A DNA stretch of 64,000 nucleotides from an uncultured Dehalococcoidia bacterium (GTDB lineage: Bacteria > Chloroflexota > Dehalococcoidia > Lucifugimonadales > UBA1123). The notes beneath the pieces are model-generated. The model was not told the origin of the DNA. It saw only the letters and a program-made list of their open reading frames with translations, and made no database searches. Location: NCBI GenBank assembly GCA_958296105.1, contig OY282441.1, positions 1,337,800-1,401,799 of the forward strand, in the 5' to 3' direction. The translations under genes were made by a program, and so were the position numbers. Position 1 is the stretch's first letter. Every line of letters begins with the position of its first letter. This document shows, one piece after another, positions 1 through 7,840 of this stretch.

Positions 1-389
<389 letters not shown>

Positions 390-466
390 CCCCACCCCGC
401 AAGCTGCGCGAGACCGAGAGCCATCGCGCCGAGCTTCGGAGCGACGCTCCAGCAGGCGATGGCGTA

Positions 467-809
467 TTTCCGTCTCTGTACGAAGGTGCTGCCTACGCGC
501 TGGTGGACTCGTGATATCGCTCCCCATGCGACGAGGAGACAAATTCCGTCTCTGTGCGAAGGGGTTGTCTGCCTGCGCTGGTGGACTCGTGATATCGCCC
601 CCATGCGACGAGGAGACGCTTTCCGTCTCTGTGCGAAGGGGTTGCCTACGCGCTGGTGGACTTCGTGATGTCGCCCCCGCGCGACGAGGAGACGCTTTCA
701 ATCTCTGTACGAAGGGGTTGCCTACGGGCTGGTGGACTCGTGATATCGCCCCCCATGCGACGAGGAGACGCTTTCAATCTCTGTACGAAGGGGTTGCCTA
801 CGCGCTGGA
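467..809. repeat. Tandem array of about 4.5 units of 76-77 bp downstream of tRNA-Ala
   Basis: The motif CGTCTCTGTACGAAGG, or its variant ATCTCTGTACGAAGG, recurs near 471, 547, 624, 701 and 777, so the period is 76-77 bp. Each unit carries GCGCTGGTGGACTCGTGATATC-like sequence and a GCGACGAGGAGACG box. At early junctions GAGACG and CGTCTC can pair across a 5-base loop. In later units AATCTCT replaces this arm, so the stem is not strictly kept. The period is not a multiple of three, so the frames that run through it are not credible genes. Confidence 0.9.
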
Positions 810-1082
810 TGTCAAATCCTGCGGGCTTCCGCTGGCGGCTTCGGGATACGGAAGTGTTCCAGAAGTACGCGGTCGAGGGACAGCGATCTGTTTCGGCGCG
901 GTGTCCGTCGAAAGCGCTGCGGATATGTTCTTGGCTCTCCGCGAAAGACATGCAGGGCATTGCGTGAGCGCCCGGTTCAGGCAGGGTGCGGGAATCTGTC
1001 ACGGTCTTCTTGGAAACGGGCGGCGACGGAGGCTCTGACAGCTCTCTGAGCGCTGTCGAACGCAGGGGACAGCCTCGCGTAC
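810..1082. other. Non-coding stretch between two repeat blocks
   Basis: No frame here has both a ribosome binding site and protein-like composition. The stretch separates the 76-77 bp array from the second repeat block. No part of it resembles the start of a 23S rRNA gene, which would be expected at this place in a linked rRNA operon. Confidence 0.6.
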
Positions 1083-1240
1083 TGCTTGAAAAACGACTGC
1101 CCTAGCTTCGCGCCCTGCTGGACATCGCAGGAAGTATCGTAGGAATGCTTGAAAAACGACTGCCCTTGTTAGTCTCCCACTTCTCGCCCTGCTGGACATC
1201 GCAGGAAGTATCGCGGTACTGCTTGAAAAACGACTGCCTT
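1083..1240. repeat. Three imperfect direct repeats containing TGCTTGAAAAACGACTGCC
   Basis: The 19-base core TGCTTGAAAAACGACTGCC starts at 1083, 1146 and 1220. Between the cores, CGCCCTGCTGGACATCGC and AGGAAGTATCG occur twice. Spacing is 63 and 74 bp, so the array is irregular. It does not resemble the 76-77 bp repeat upstream. No coding function is seen. Confidence 0.8.
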
Positions 1241-1333
1241 AGTTAGTATGATACCGCTGTCCAGCAGATATGCTGCATCTGTGCCGAATCTCGACCACCT
1301 GCCCCACTGGATGGCGAATATCGAGAGACCTAC

Positions 1334-1347
1334 GGGGGGGGGGGGGG
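1334..1347. repeat. Run of 14 G
   Basis: A homopolymer of 14 guanines is followed by TAAAAAATC, immediately in front of the glycosyltransferase reading frame. Such tracts are prone to slipped-strand change and to sequencing error. The in-frame stop TAA at 1348-1350 lies after the tract, so a change in tract length cannot by itself open or close the downstream frame. It could change spacing of upstream expression signals. Confidence 0.9.
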
Positions 1348-1377
1348 TAAAAAATCAAAATCTCCATCGTAACGCCT

Positions 1378-2112
1378 GTGTTAAACGATGTTCGGGTGGG
1401 CCGCGCTTTGGAATCCATCCTGTCGCAGCGGCACAGGCACGAAATAGAGACTATCGTCGTGGACGCCGGCTCCTCGGGCAGAACTTCGGAAGTCATCGAG
1501 CAGTACCGAGACAGGATTACCAAACTCATCATAGAGTCGGACGATGGCATCTACGACGGCATGAACAAGGGCATCCGCAAAGCCACCGGCGAGGTGGTCG
1601 GAATTCTGAACGCCGATGACCAGTACATCGACCAGCTGGTCATCCGAGACGTGGCGGAGGTTTTCGCAGAGGACGAAGCTGTCGACGCCTGCTACGGAGA
1701 CCAGATATATTCCAACGAAGCCGGCCGGATAGTGCGCTATTGGAAGGCGGGAAAGAGCTCGAGGATCAAGTGGCTGCTCGGCTGGATGCCCCCTCATCCG
1801 ACTTTCTTCGCGCGGCGGCGCATATACGAACGTTACGGTGCATTCGACCTTCAGTATCCTATTGCGGCTGACTACGAGCTGATGATGCGGCTGATGTTCA
1901 AGCATGGAATCAACGTGAAATACTTGGAAAGGGTGATGCTCAACATGGCTACGGGCGGCAACTCCACCAAGAGCGTAATGAATATCCTGAAAGCCAACCT
2001 GGAGGTGGGCCGCGCCTGCCGGAATCACCGACTGCATGGGATGTTCCTGGTTCCCGTTCTGAAGCCTGCCAGGAAGATACCCCAGTTTACAAGACGCCCC
2101 ATCCACACTTAG
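1378..2112 (+). CDS. Family 2 glycosyltransferase, start unclear
   Basis: This is a GT-A type sugar transferase, probably adding a sugar to a cell-surface polysaccharide at the inner face of the membrane. Motifs include VVDAGSSGRTSEVI, then DDGIYDGMNKGI and GILNADDQY, where the DD pair would bind the metal and nucleotide-sugar. The first usable start is GTG at 1378. However, the same frame runs back to the stop at 1348 and encodes KIKISIVTPV, the first beta strand typical of this family, so the true product should begin near 1354, where the codon is ATC. An ATC start or a base error beside the G14 tract are the two readings. The epimerase follows 23 bp downstream and fits a shared role in glycan synthesis. 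Confidence 0.85.
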   Translation: MLNDVRVGRALESILSQRHRHEIETIVVDAGSSGRTSEVIEQYRDRITKLIIESDDGIYDGMNKGIRKATGEVVGILNADDQYIDQLVIRDVAEVFAEDEAVDACYGDQIYSNEAGRIVRYWKAGKSSRIKWLLGWMPPHPTFFARRRIYERYGAFDLQYPIAADYELMMRLMFKHGINVKYLERVMLNMATGGNSTKSVMNILKANLEVGRACRNHRLHGMFLVPVLKPARKIPQFTRRPIHT

Positions 2113-2135
2113 ATATCCATGAGACAGAGTCTACA

Positions 2136-3113
2136 ATGAACATCTTGGTTGCCGGGGCGGGGGGGTTCATAGGCCATCACCTAGTCGAGCGGCTGAAATC
2201 CGAAGGTCACTGGGTCCGGGGTGTGGATATCAAGCGTCCCGAATTTGGGGACAGCGTCGCCGACGAGTTCGTGATCGCCGACCTGCGAAGTTTCGAGGGC
2301 TGCCTGCAAGCCGCCTACGGCATGGACGACGTCTATCAGCTGGCGGCCGATATGGGCGGCATCGGCTACATCACCTCCAAGCACGCCGCGCTGACACGCA
2401 ACAACGTTCTCATCAACAGCCATATGCTCGAAGCTGCGCGGGTGTCTGGGGTGAACCGATACTTCTACACCAGCTCCGCCTGTGTCTATCCCAGCTTTCT
2501 CCAGAGTGTCGAGGACGTCGCGCCGCTCCGCGAGGACGAAGCCATTCCCGCCGATCCGGAGAAGGGCTATGGGTGGGAGAAGCTGTTCACGGAGCAGCTG
2601 ACCGCCTATTACAACGAAGAGTGCGGCTTGGACGTGCGTATCGTCCGATTCCACAACATCTACGGCCCTCTGGGAGCCTACGACGGGGGGAAGGAGAAGG
2701 CGCCGGCGGCGATCTGCCGAAAGGTGTACATGGCAGAGGACGGCGCGGAGATCGAGGTATGGGGCGACGGCGAGCAGACTCGCAGCTTCTGCTACATAGA
2801 CGACTGCATCGAAGGGCTGAGGCGCATTATGGAGTCGGGCTACACCAAGCCGATAAACCTAGGCACGGAGGAGCTGATCACTGTCAACCAGCTGGTGGAT
2901 GTCGTGTGCGACGTGGCGGGAAAGAGTCTGACTCGCAGCCACGATCTGACCAAGCCGCAAGGGGTGCGCGGACGCAACAGCGACAACACTATCCTGAACG
3001 AGATCATCGGGTGGCAGCCTGAAACGACCATACGGGAAGGGATCGGGCATACTTACCGCTGGATAGCCGGCGAGCTTGCCAAGCGGAATGGCTCAGTGAG
3101 GCGATTGCCATGA
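2136..3113 (+). CDS. NAD-dependent GDP-mannose 3,5-epimerase-like protein
   Basis: This is an extended short-chain dehydrogenase/epimerase acting on a nucleotide sugar. The N-terminal GAGGFIGHH loop binds NAD. DMGGIGYI, SSACVYP and YGWEK match GDP-mannose 3,5-epimerases, where Cys of SSACVYP and the Tyr/Lys of YGWEK take part in catalysis. RIVRFHNIYGP and the GGKEKAPAA segment that follows also match that subgroup well. Length (325 aa) is somewhat shorter than plant GME (about 375). The product would be GDP-L-galactose or a related sugar for surface glycan. It lies in the same direction just after a glycosyltransferase. Another GDP- or dTDP-sugar epimerase is possible. Confidence 0.9.
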   Translation: MNILVAGAGGFIGHHLVERLKSEGHWVRGVDIKRPEFGDSVADEFVIADLRSFEGCLQAAYGMDDVYQLAADMGGIGYITSKHAALTRNNVLINSHMLEAARVSGVNRYFYTSSACVYPSFLQSVEDVAPLREDEAIPADPEKGYGWEKLFTEQLTAYYNEECGLDVRIVRFHNIYGPLGAYDGGKEKAPAAICRKVYMAEDGAEIEVWGDGEQTRSFCYIDDCIEGLRRIMESGYTKPINLGTEELITVNQLVDVVCDVAGKSLTRSHDLTKPQGVRGRNSDNTILNEIIGWQPETTIREGIGHTYRWIAGELAKRNGSVRRLP

Positions 3114-3143
3114 GTTCGAGGGCGGTCGGCGCTGGGCTTTAGC

Positions 3144-3656
3144 TCAGTAGATCAACAGCGACTCGACGCGGCGGCCTGCGAGCGCGTCCCTTCCTCCGAG
3201 GGCGGACAGCTCCACGACGACAGCGCAGCCCACTACCGATCCTCCGGCGCGCTCCACGAGCTGCGCGGTGGCGGACATGGTGCCGCCGGTCGCCAGCAGA
3301 TCGTCCACTATCAGCGCCCTTTGTCCCTCGCCGATGGCGTCCACGTGGATTTCCATGGAGTCCGAGCCGTACTCCAAGGCGTAAGTCACGGAGAGGGTCT
3401 CGGACGGCAGCTTGCCCGGCTTTCGCGCGGGAACCAGTGGAACGCCGAGGCTGTACGCCATCGGCGCGCCGAATACGAATCCCCTGGACTCGATGCTGAC
3501 TATGAGATCGAAGCTGATCGCAGAGAAGCGCTGAGCCATGCGGTCGACGGCGTATCGGAACGCATCCGGGTTCTCCAGCAGGGGGGTAATGTCCCTGAAC
3601 AGTATTCCGGGCGCGGGGAAGTCGGGTATGTCTCGGATGTACCGATCGAGGTCCAC
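3144..3656 (-). CDS. apt: Adenine phosphoribosyltransferase
   Basis: This purine-salvage enzyme makes AMP from adenine and PRPP in the cytoplasm. The PRPP-binding loop is ALIVDDLLATGGTMSA. The N-terminal DIPDFPAPGILFRDITPLL and the IESRGFVFGAP segment are typical of Apt. The frame is open further upstream, but GTG at 3656 is preferred: AAAGGAG lies 8 bases before it and the resulting 170 aa equals the family length. The gene is divergent from the unknown gene at 3824 and ends facing the epimerase. Confidence 0.95.
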   Translation of the reverse strand: MDLDRYIRDIPDFPAPGILFRDITPLLENPDAFRYAVDRMAQRFSAISFDLIVSIESRGFVFGAPMAYSLGVPLVPARKPGKLPSETLSVTYALEYGSDSMEIHVDAIGEGQRALIVDDLLATGGTMSATAQLVERAGGSVVGCAVVVELSALGGRDALAGRRVESLLIY

Positions 3657-3823
3657 CTGCGACGCTCCTTTTCTATGGGTGTGGTCGATGATATGAAGTG
3701 GGGCGGCTGAGGTCAAGCGGCCGCCGTTTGGATACTCTTTTCCGAATCTGGTATTCTTCGCGGCAAAGATACGATTCGAGGTGCGCGTTGAGAGACTCAG
3801 ATCTATCATTTCAGCAGTTCGAG

Positions 3824-4120
3824 ATGGACTACGAGAACGCTCTCGCCATGCTCGCGGAGCGGAACGCGGGGGACGGCGCGATAGACGCGCTGATGTTCGC
3901 CGAGGAGGCGAGGCCGAACGCGGGGGTCGATCAGTACGCTCCCGACTGGATCCAGCCGTTCGTGGCAGTCGCCGCCAGTCTGGCGCAGGACAATTTCATG
4001 CGGCTCGCCGCAAGCTCCGGGGGGCTGGCATCGGTCATACCGCAAGCCATCGCTCCCGCTATCGTCAGGGCGGTTCAGCTTGGATACGTGGAAGGGTACT
4101 TCGCAGCCAAAGACGACTAG
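3824..4120 (+). CDS. Hypothetical protein, 98 aa
   Basis: No family is recognised. The product is mostly helical by composition and rich in Ala, with an acidic N-terminal half and a C-terminal segment VIPQAIAPAIVRAVQLGYVEG. No signal peptide or metal motif is visible. ATG at 3824 was chosen because it begins protein-like composition. A TATCAT box at 3804-3809 lies only 14 bases before it, and no strong ribosome binding site is present. The gene is followed after 24 bp by another unknown gene in the same direction. Confidence 0.6.
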   Translation: MDYENALAMLAERNAGDGAIDALMFAEEARPNAGVDQYAPDWIQPFVAVAASLAQDNFMRLAASSGGLASVIPQAIAPAIVRAVQLGYVEGYFAAKDD

Positions 4121-4144
4121 CGTTCCAAAGGCGCGGCTGAGGTC

Positions 4145-4744
4145 ATGGGGATGGTGAGCTGGTTTCTGCCCGGACGCGCTCGGCGCGAGCTTGGGCTGTC
4201 GATAGACGGCGCTGCCGAAGTCGCGCGCTCCAGAGTGGAATCGGACGGGCTGGACGAGTCGAGAGCCAGACTGTGGGCGGTTCTGTGCGACGCATCGCGC
4301 CAGACGCTTCGCCAGCTTCTGGTGAAGAACGACGACAGGCGCATGGACTGGGGCCTCAAGAAGCGCGCTCGGCGTGTGAACGACGTCAGGCTGGCGGTGC
4401 TGTTCTGGTGGATGCTTCTCTATCAGATCGTACTGTTCAGGAATCGGGGCATGAACGGGTACGCGCCGGACGAGGAGACAGGCCCGATGTACGACGTGGC
4501 GCGGCGCTTCATCGAGACGGAGTTCCTGCGGCTTGGGGTCGAATCCGAGCCGCCAGGCCCCTGGGCGGACAACTGGAGCAGGCAGTTCACGCTCGAATCC
4601 GCTATGGCGCTCTACAACCATACCTACGCGCTCTTGGGTGTGCGCGGCGATCTGACCCGGCGCATCGACCACGTCTCCCACTTCACCACCATCACCGAGC
4701 AGGCATACGACAGGCTCGCGGCGGCGGCTGACCCTCAAGCGTGA
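4145..4744 (+). CDS. Hypothetical protein, 199 aa
   Basis: No family is recognised. One hydrophobic stretch around residues 83-98 (LAVLFWWMLLYQIVLF) may be a membrane segment or a buried helix. The rest is charged and helical, with a HFTTITEQAYDRL C-terminus. It is probably co-transcribed with the 98-aa gene upstream. Its last codons and stop fall inside the first unit of the 13-bp tandem repeat at 4728, so the repeat has grown from, or invaded, the end of the gene. Confidence 0.65.
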   Translation: MGMVSWFLPGRARRELGLSIDGAAEVARSRVESDGLDESRARLWAVLCDASRQTLRQLLVKNDDRRMDWGLKKRARRVNDVRLAVLFWWMLLYQIVLFRNRGMNGYAPDEETGPMYDVARRFIETEFLRLGVESEPPGPWADNWSRQFTLESAMALYNHTYALLGVRGDLTRRIDHVSHFTTITEQAYDRLAAAADPQA

Positions 4745-4824
4745 CTCTCAAGCGTGACTCTCAAGCGTGACCCTCAAGCGTGACCCTCAAGCGTGACCCT
4801 CAAGCGTGACCCTCAAGCGTGACC
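4728..4824. repeat. Seven tandem 13-bp units between two genes
   Basis: The unit GTGACCCTCAAGC (two copies read GTGACTCTCAAGC) repeats at 4741, 4754, 4767, 4780, 4793 and 4806, with a diverged first unit at 4728 and a truncated one at 4819. The first units hold the last codons and the TGA stop of the upstream gene. The array ends 35 bp before the TATAAT box of recQ. Copy number may vary between strains. Confidence 0.95.
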
Positions 4825-4858
4825 CGTTCACGCGGGGATAGTTCGCGCGAATCTGGTC

Positions 4859-4864
4859 TATAAT
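4859..4864 (+). promoter_or_regulatory. Consensus -10 box of recQ
   Basis: A perfect TATAAT ends 6 bases before GTG 4871. With a usual 6-7 base gap the transcript would begin at that GTG, which implies a leaderless message. No clear TTGACA is found 16-18 bases upstream, and no Shine-Dalgarno sequence precedes the start. Confidence 0.6.
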
Positions 4865-4870
4865 GTCTTG

Positions 4871-6745
4871 GTGAAAGACCTTCTCAAAAGATATTTCGGG
4901 TTCGACGACTTCCGCCCCCTTCAGGCGGAGGTCATAGACGCTGTCATGGACGGGCGCGATTCGCTGGTCGTCATGCCCACAGGGGGCGGCAAGTCGCTGT
5001 GCTACCAGCTTCCGGCGCTGGCGCTGCCCGGCGTAGCTCTGGTGGTCTCGCCGCTCATCGCCTTGATGAAAGATCAGGTGGACGCGCTGAAAGGCATCGG
5101 CGCGGCAGCCGACCTGCTGAACAGCGCGACTCCGCACGCCGAGCGCACGCAGATTCAGCTTCGCGCGTACAATGGCGATCTGCGGCTGCTCTACGTCGCT
5201 CCCGAGCGCGTGGCGGAGCCGAGGTTCCAGGACTTCCTGCGAGCGCTGAATCTCAGTCTGATCGCGGTCGATGAAGCTCACTGCATCTCGGAATGGGGAC
5301 ACGAGTTCCGGCCGGACTACCGCAGCTTGGCGCGGATTCGGCAGATAGCGCCATCGACGCCAATAATCGCGCTCACCGCCACGGCTACGCAGCGAGTCAG
5401 AGAAGACATCGAGCGGCAGCTCGACCTGCGCGCGCCCAGCCGCTTTCTCGCCAGCTTCGACCGCCCCAATCTGAGCTACGCGGTCAAGCCTTCCGGCGAC
5501 AGGTACGATGAGCTGGTCGCCGCTCTCCGCGAGTGCGCGGAGGGGAGCGCGATCGTGTACCGCAGCTCCCGAAAGGGGGTGGACGAGCTGGTGGGCGACC
5601 TCGCGGAAGACGGAATCGAAGCGCTGCCGTACCACGCGGGGCTGGACGCCGACGTTCGCGCAGCCAATCAAGAGCGCTTCGTAAGAGACGAAACGCGGGT
5701 GATAGTGGCAACGGTGGCGTTCGGCATGGGCATAGACAAGCCGGACGTTCGGCTCGTGGCTCATTACGAGATGCCATCGTCCATCGAGCGGCTCTATCAG
5801 GAGTCGGGAAGAGCGGGGCGCGACGGCCTTCCGGCGCGCAGCATCGTCTATTTCGGAGCGCGAGACAGGGAGCGCCAAACGTTCTTTCTCGACAGGATGG
5901 AGGACGATACGGAGCGCGCCGCAGGGTACGAGCGGCTGAACGCCATGCTCGGCTACTGTCAGGGCGCGGAGTGCAGGCGAGCGGGGCTTCTCGCCTACTT
6001 CGGCGAGACCTTTGGCGCCGACTCATGCGATGCGTGCGACGTGTGCGAAGCGGACACGTTCGACGCCACCACGATAGCGCAGAAGATACTGTCCGCCGTA
6101 ATCCGCACGGGGGAGAGGTTCGGGGCCGCCTACGTATCCCAAGTGCTGAGAGGGGCTATGACTCGGCAGACCGAGGAGCGCGGACATCGCCAGCTGTCGG
6201 TGTTCGGAATCGTGGGCGACTACTCGGACTCCGCGCTGCGCGACGTAATGGCGATGCTCGTCAGCAGGGGCTTGCTGTCCAGAGGCGTCGAATACCCCAC
6301 GCTGGCGGTAACCGCCAGCGGACGCGCGTTCCTCAGAGATCGGGCAAGCCTCACGCTTCCCACACCTGCGGCGGCGGCAGCCAAGCCGCAAAAGGCGCGC
6401 GTCCCGGCTGCCGAAGTGGACTACGATGGAGACCTCTTCGAGAAGCTGCGCGAGCTGAGAACCGGGCTGGCGCGCGAACGCGGCGTTCCTCCATACGTCG
6501 TATTCGGGGACGTGACGCTTAGGGGGATGGCGAGCCGCTTTCCTCAGAGCGAGGCAAGCCTTCTGGATATAACCGGAGTGGGTCAGAAGAAGCTCCGAGA
6601 CTATGGAGCGGCGTTCCTCGAAGTCATCCGTCTGTACGCGAATGAGAACGGGCTGGATGATCGGACGCTCGCGCTCCGAGAGCGGGGCGAGGGGATGGAG
6701 GCGAGGATACGAAGTGACGCGCGCGCAAAGAGATATCCGAGATGA
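4871..6745 (+). CDS. recQ: ATP-dependent DNA helicase RecQ
   Basis: This is a 3'-5' DNA helicase of the repair and recombination pathways. The Walker A motif is MPTGGGKSLCYQ (about residues 36-47). The DEAH box is VDEAHCISEWGHEFRPDYR (near 135), and the second RecA lobe contains AFGMGIDKPDVR and QESGRAGRDG. The RecQ-Ct zinc module has four cysteines in CQGAECRRAG...SCDACDVC (about 363-396). A winged helix follows, and an HRDC domain with DITGVGQKKL lies at the end. The length (624 aa) is normal. TTG 4868 is an alternative start. GTG 4871 is preferred because it sits at the predicted transcription start. Confidence 0.97.
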   Translation: MKDLLKRYFGFDDFRPLQAEVIDAVMDGRDSLVVMPTGGGKSLCYQLPALALPGVALVVSPLIALMKDQVDALKGIGAAADLLNSATPHAERTQIQLRAYNGDLRLLYVAPERVAEPRFQDFLRALNLSLIAVDEAHCISEWGHEFRPDYRSLARIRQIAPSTPIIALTATATQRVREDIERQLDLRAPSRFLASFDRPNLSYAVKPSGDRYDELVAALRECAEGSAIVYRSSRKGVDELVGDLAEDGIEALPYHAGLDADVRAANQERFVRDETRVIVATVAFGMGIDKPDVRLVAHYEMPSSIERLYQESGRAGRDGLPARSIVYFGARDRERQTFFLDRMEDDTERAAGYERLNAMLGYCQGAECRRAGLLAYFGETFGADSCDACDVCEADTFDATTIAQKILSAVIRTGERFGAAYVSQVLRGAMTRQTEERGHRQLSVFGIVGDYSDSALRDVMAMLVSRGLLSRGVEYPTLAVTASGRAFLRDRASLTLPTPAAAAAKPQKARVPAAEVDYDGDLFEKLRELRTGLARERGVPPYVVFGDVTLRGMASRFPQSEASLLDITGVGQKKLRDYGAAFLEVIRLYANENGLDDRTLALRERGEGMEARIRSDARAKRYPR

Positions 6746-6775
6746 GATTTCACACGTGAGGACGGCTTGGCAAGC

Positions 6776-7840
6776 ATGAAATTCGGCAACTTCCTGTTTC
6801 CCCAATCCAGCGCGCCGGAGGACGACTTCCAAGTCGTCGACGATGCTCTGCGCGAAGCCGAGCTGAGCGAGGCGCTCGGCTTCGATGCCGTCTGGCTCGG
6901 CGAGCATCACATAGACGGCGCTTGCGCCTACGTGGATCCGGTGACGTTCGCGGCGGCGGTGGCGGCGCGAACGCGGCGCGTCAAGATCGGCTTCGCCGCC
7001 GTTCAGATGGCGCTCCACCATCCGATTCGGCTTGCCGAACAGGTGGCGCTTCTGGACAACATAAGCAGAGGTCGAATAGTCTTGGGCATCGGTCGGGGTA
7101 CTGCCTACAACTTCTACGAGTATCGCAGCTACGGCATCCCGTTCGCGGAGGCGCAGGGCAGGCTGGTCGAGTCGGAGGAGATACTGCCCAAGGCGTGGAC
7201 TACCACGAGCTACCGTCACAAGGGCGAGTTCTTCGACATAGATCTGCCAGTGCTGAGGCCGAAGGTCTATCAGCAGCCGCACCCGACCATGATCCGCGCC
7301 GTGGCGACAGAGGAGTCCATGAAGATCATGGCAGGGCAGGGCAGGCCCATAATGCTGGTGGTGCAGCCAGACGGCGAGACGGAGAGGCGGTTCGAGGTCT
7401 ATCGGCAGACGATGCGCGACGGCGGCTTCGGGGAGGAGCATATCCGACGGGTCATGGGCGATTGCTGGATCTGGCGCAACATCTACGTGGCGGAGTCGGA
7501 CGCCGAGGCGGTCTCGCTCGCGGCGCGCGTCCACGAAGCCAACCAAGACCACGTCGCGCGGGCGCGCCTGCGCCTCAACACTGCGGAGGAGACGGCTTCG
7601 GTGACGAGCGGCCTCGCCGATCCGCGCTTCGAGCTGGAGAACAGTATGATATACGGCTCTGCGGACAGCGTCGCCGAGCGCATACGCAGGCTGGAGCGGA
7701 TCGGGGCGGGCGGATTGATACTGCACTTCAGGGTTGGGCCGATGTCTTGGGAAGAGAACGAGCGCAGTCTGAGGCTGTTCGCCGATGAGGTGATGCCGCG
7801 CTTCAGAGACGGGACGGCGCGGCTCCAGGAGCTGGAATGA
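6776..7840 (+). CDS. Luciferase-like flavin-dependent monooxygenase
   Basis: This is a TIM-barrel bacterial-luciferase family enzyme that uses reduced FMN or F420 to oxidise an organic substrate. Family features are MKFGNFLFPQ at the start, ALGFDAVWLGEHH (about 38-50) and ISRGRIVLGIGRG, which binds the flavin phosphate. The substrate cannot be told from sequence. TTG 6767 is a rival start with better spacing from GAGGA at 6757. ATG 6776 begins the conserved strand. Its stop overlaps the next start (ATGA), so the enzyme and the exporter-like MFS protein are translationally coupled. This hints that the transporter handles the enzyme's substrate or product. Confidence 0.92.
   Translation: MKFGNFLFPQSSAPEDDFQVVDDALREAELSEALGFDAVWLGEHHIDGACAYVDPVTFAAAVAARTRRVKIGFAAVQMALHHPIRLAEQVALLDNISRGRIVLGIGRGTAYNFYEYRSYGIPFAEAQGRLVESEEILPKAWTTTSYRHKGEFFDIDLPVLRPKVYQQPHPTMIRAVATEESMKIMAGQGRPIMLVVQPDGETERRFEVYRQTMRDGGFGEEHIRRVMGDCWIWRNIYVAESDAEAVSLAARVHEANQDHVARARLRLNTAEETASVTSGLADPRFELENSMIYGSADSVAERIRRLERIGAGGLILHFRVGPMSWEENERSLRLFADEVMPRFRDGTARLQELE

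Noticed and set aside
467-809. CRISPR array
   Set aside because: Units are 76-77 bp and similar along their whole length, with no unique spacers and no cas genes.
3134-3160. tRNA-like start GGGCTTTAGCTCAGTAG
   Set aside because: It resembles a tRNA acceptor and D arm, but no anticodon or T arm follows, and the bases code for the end of apt.
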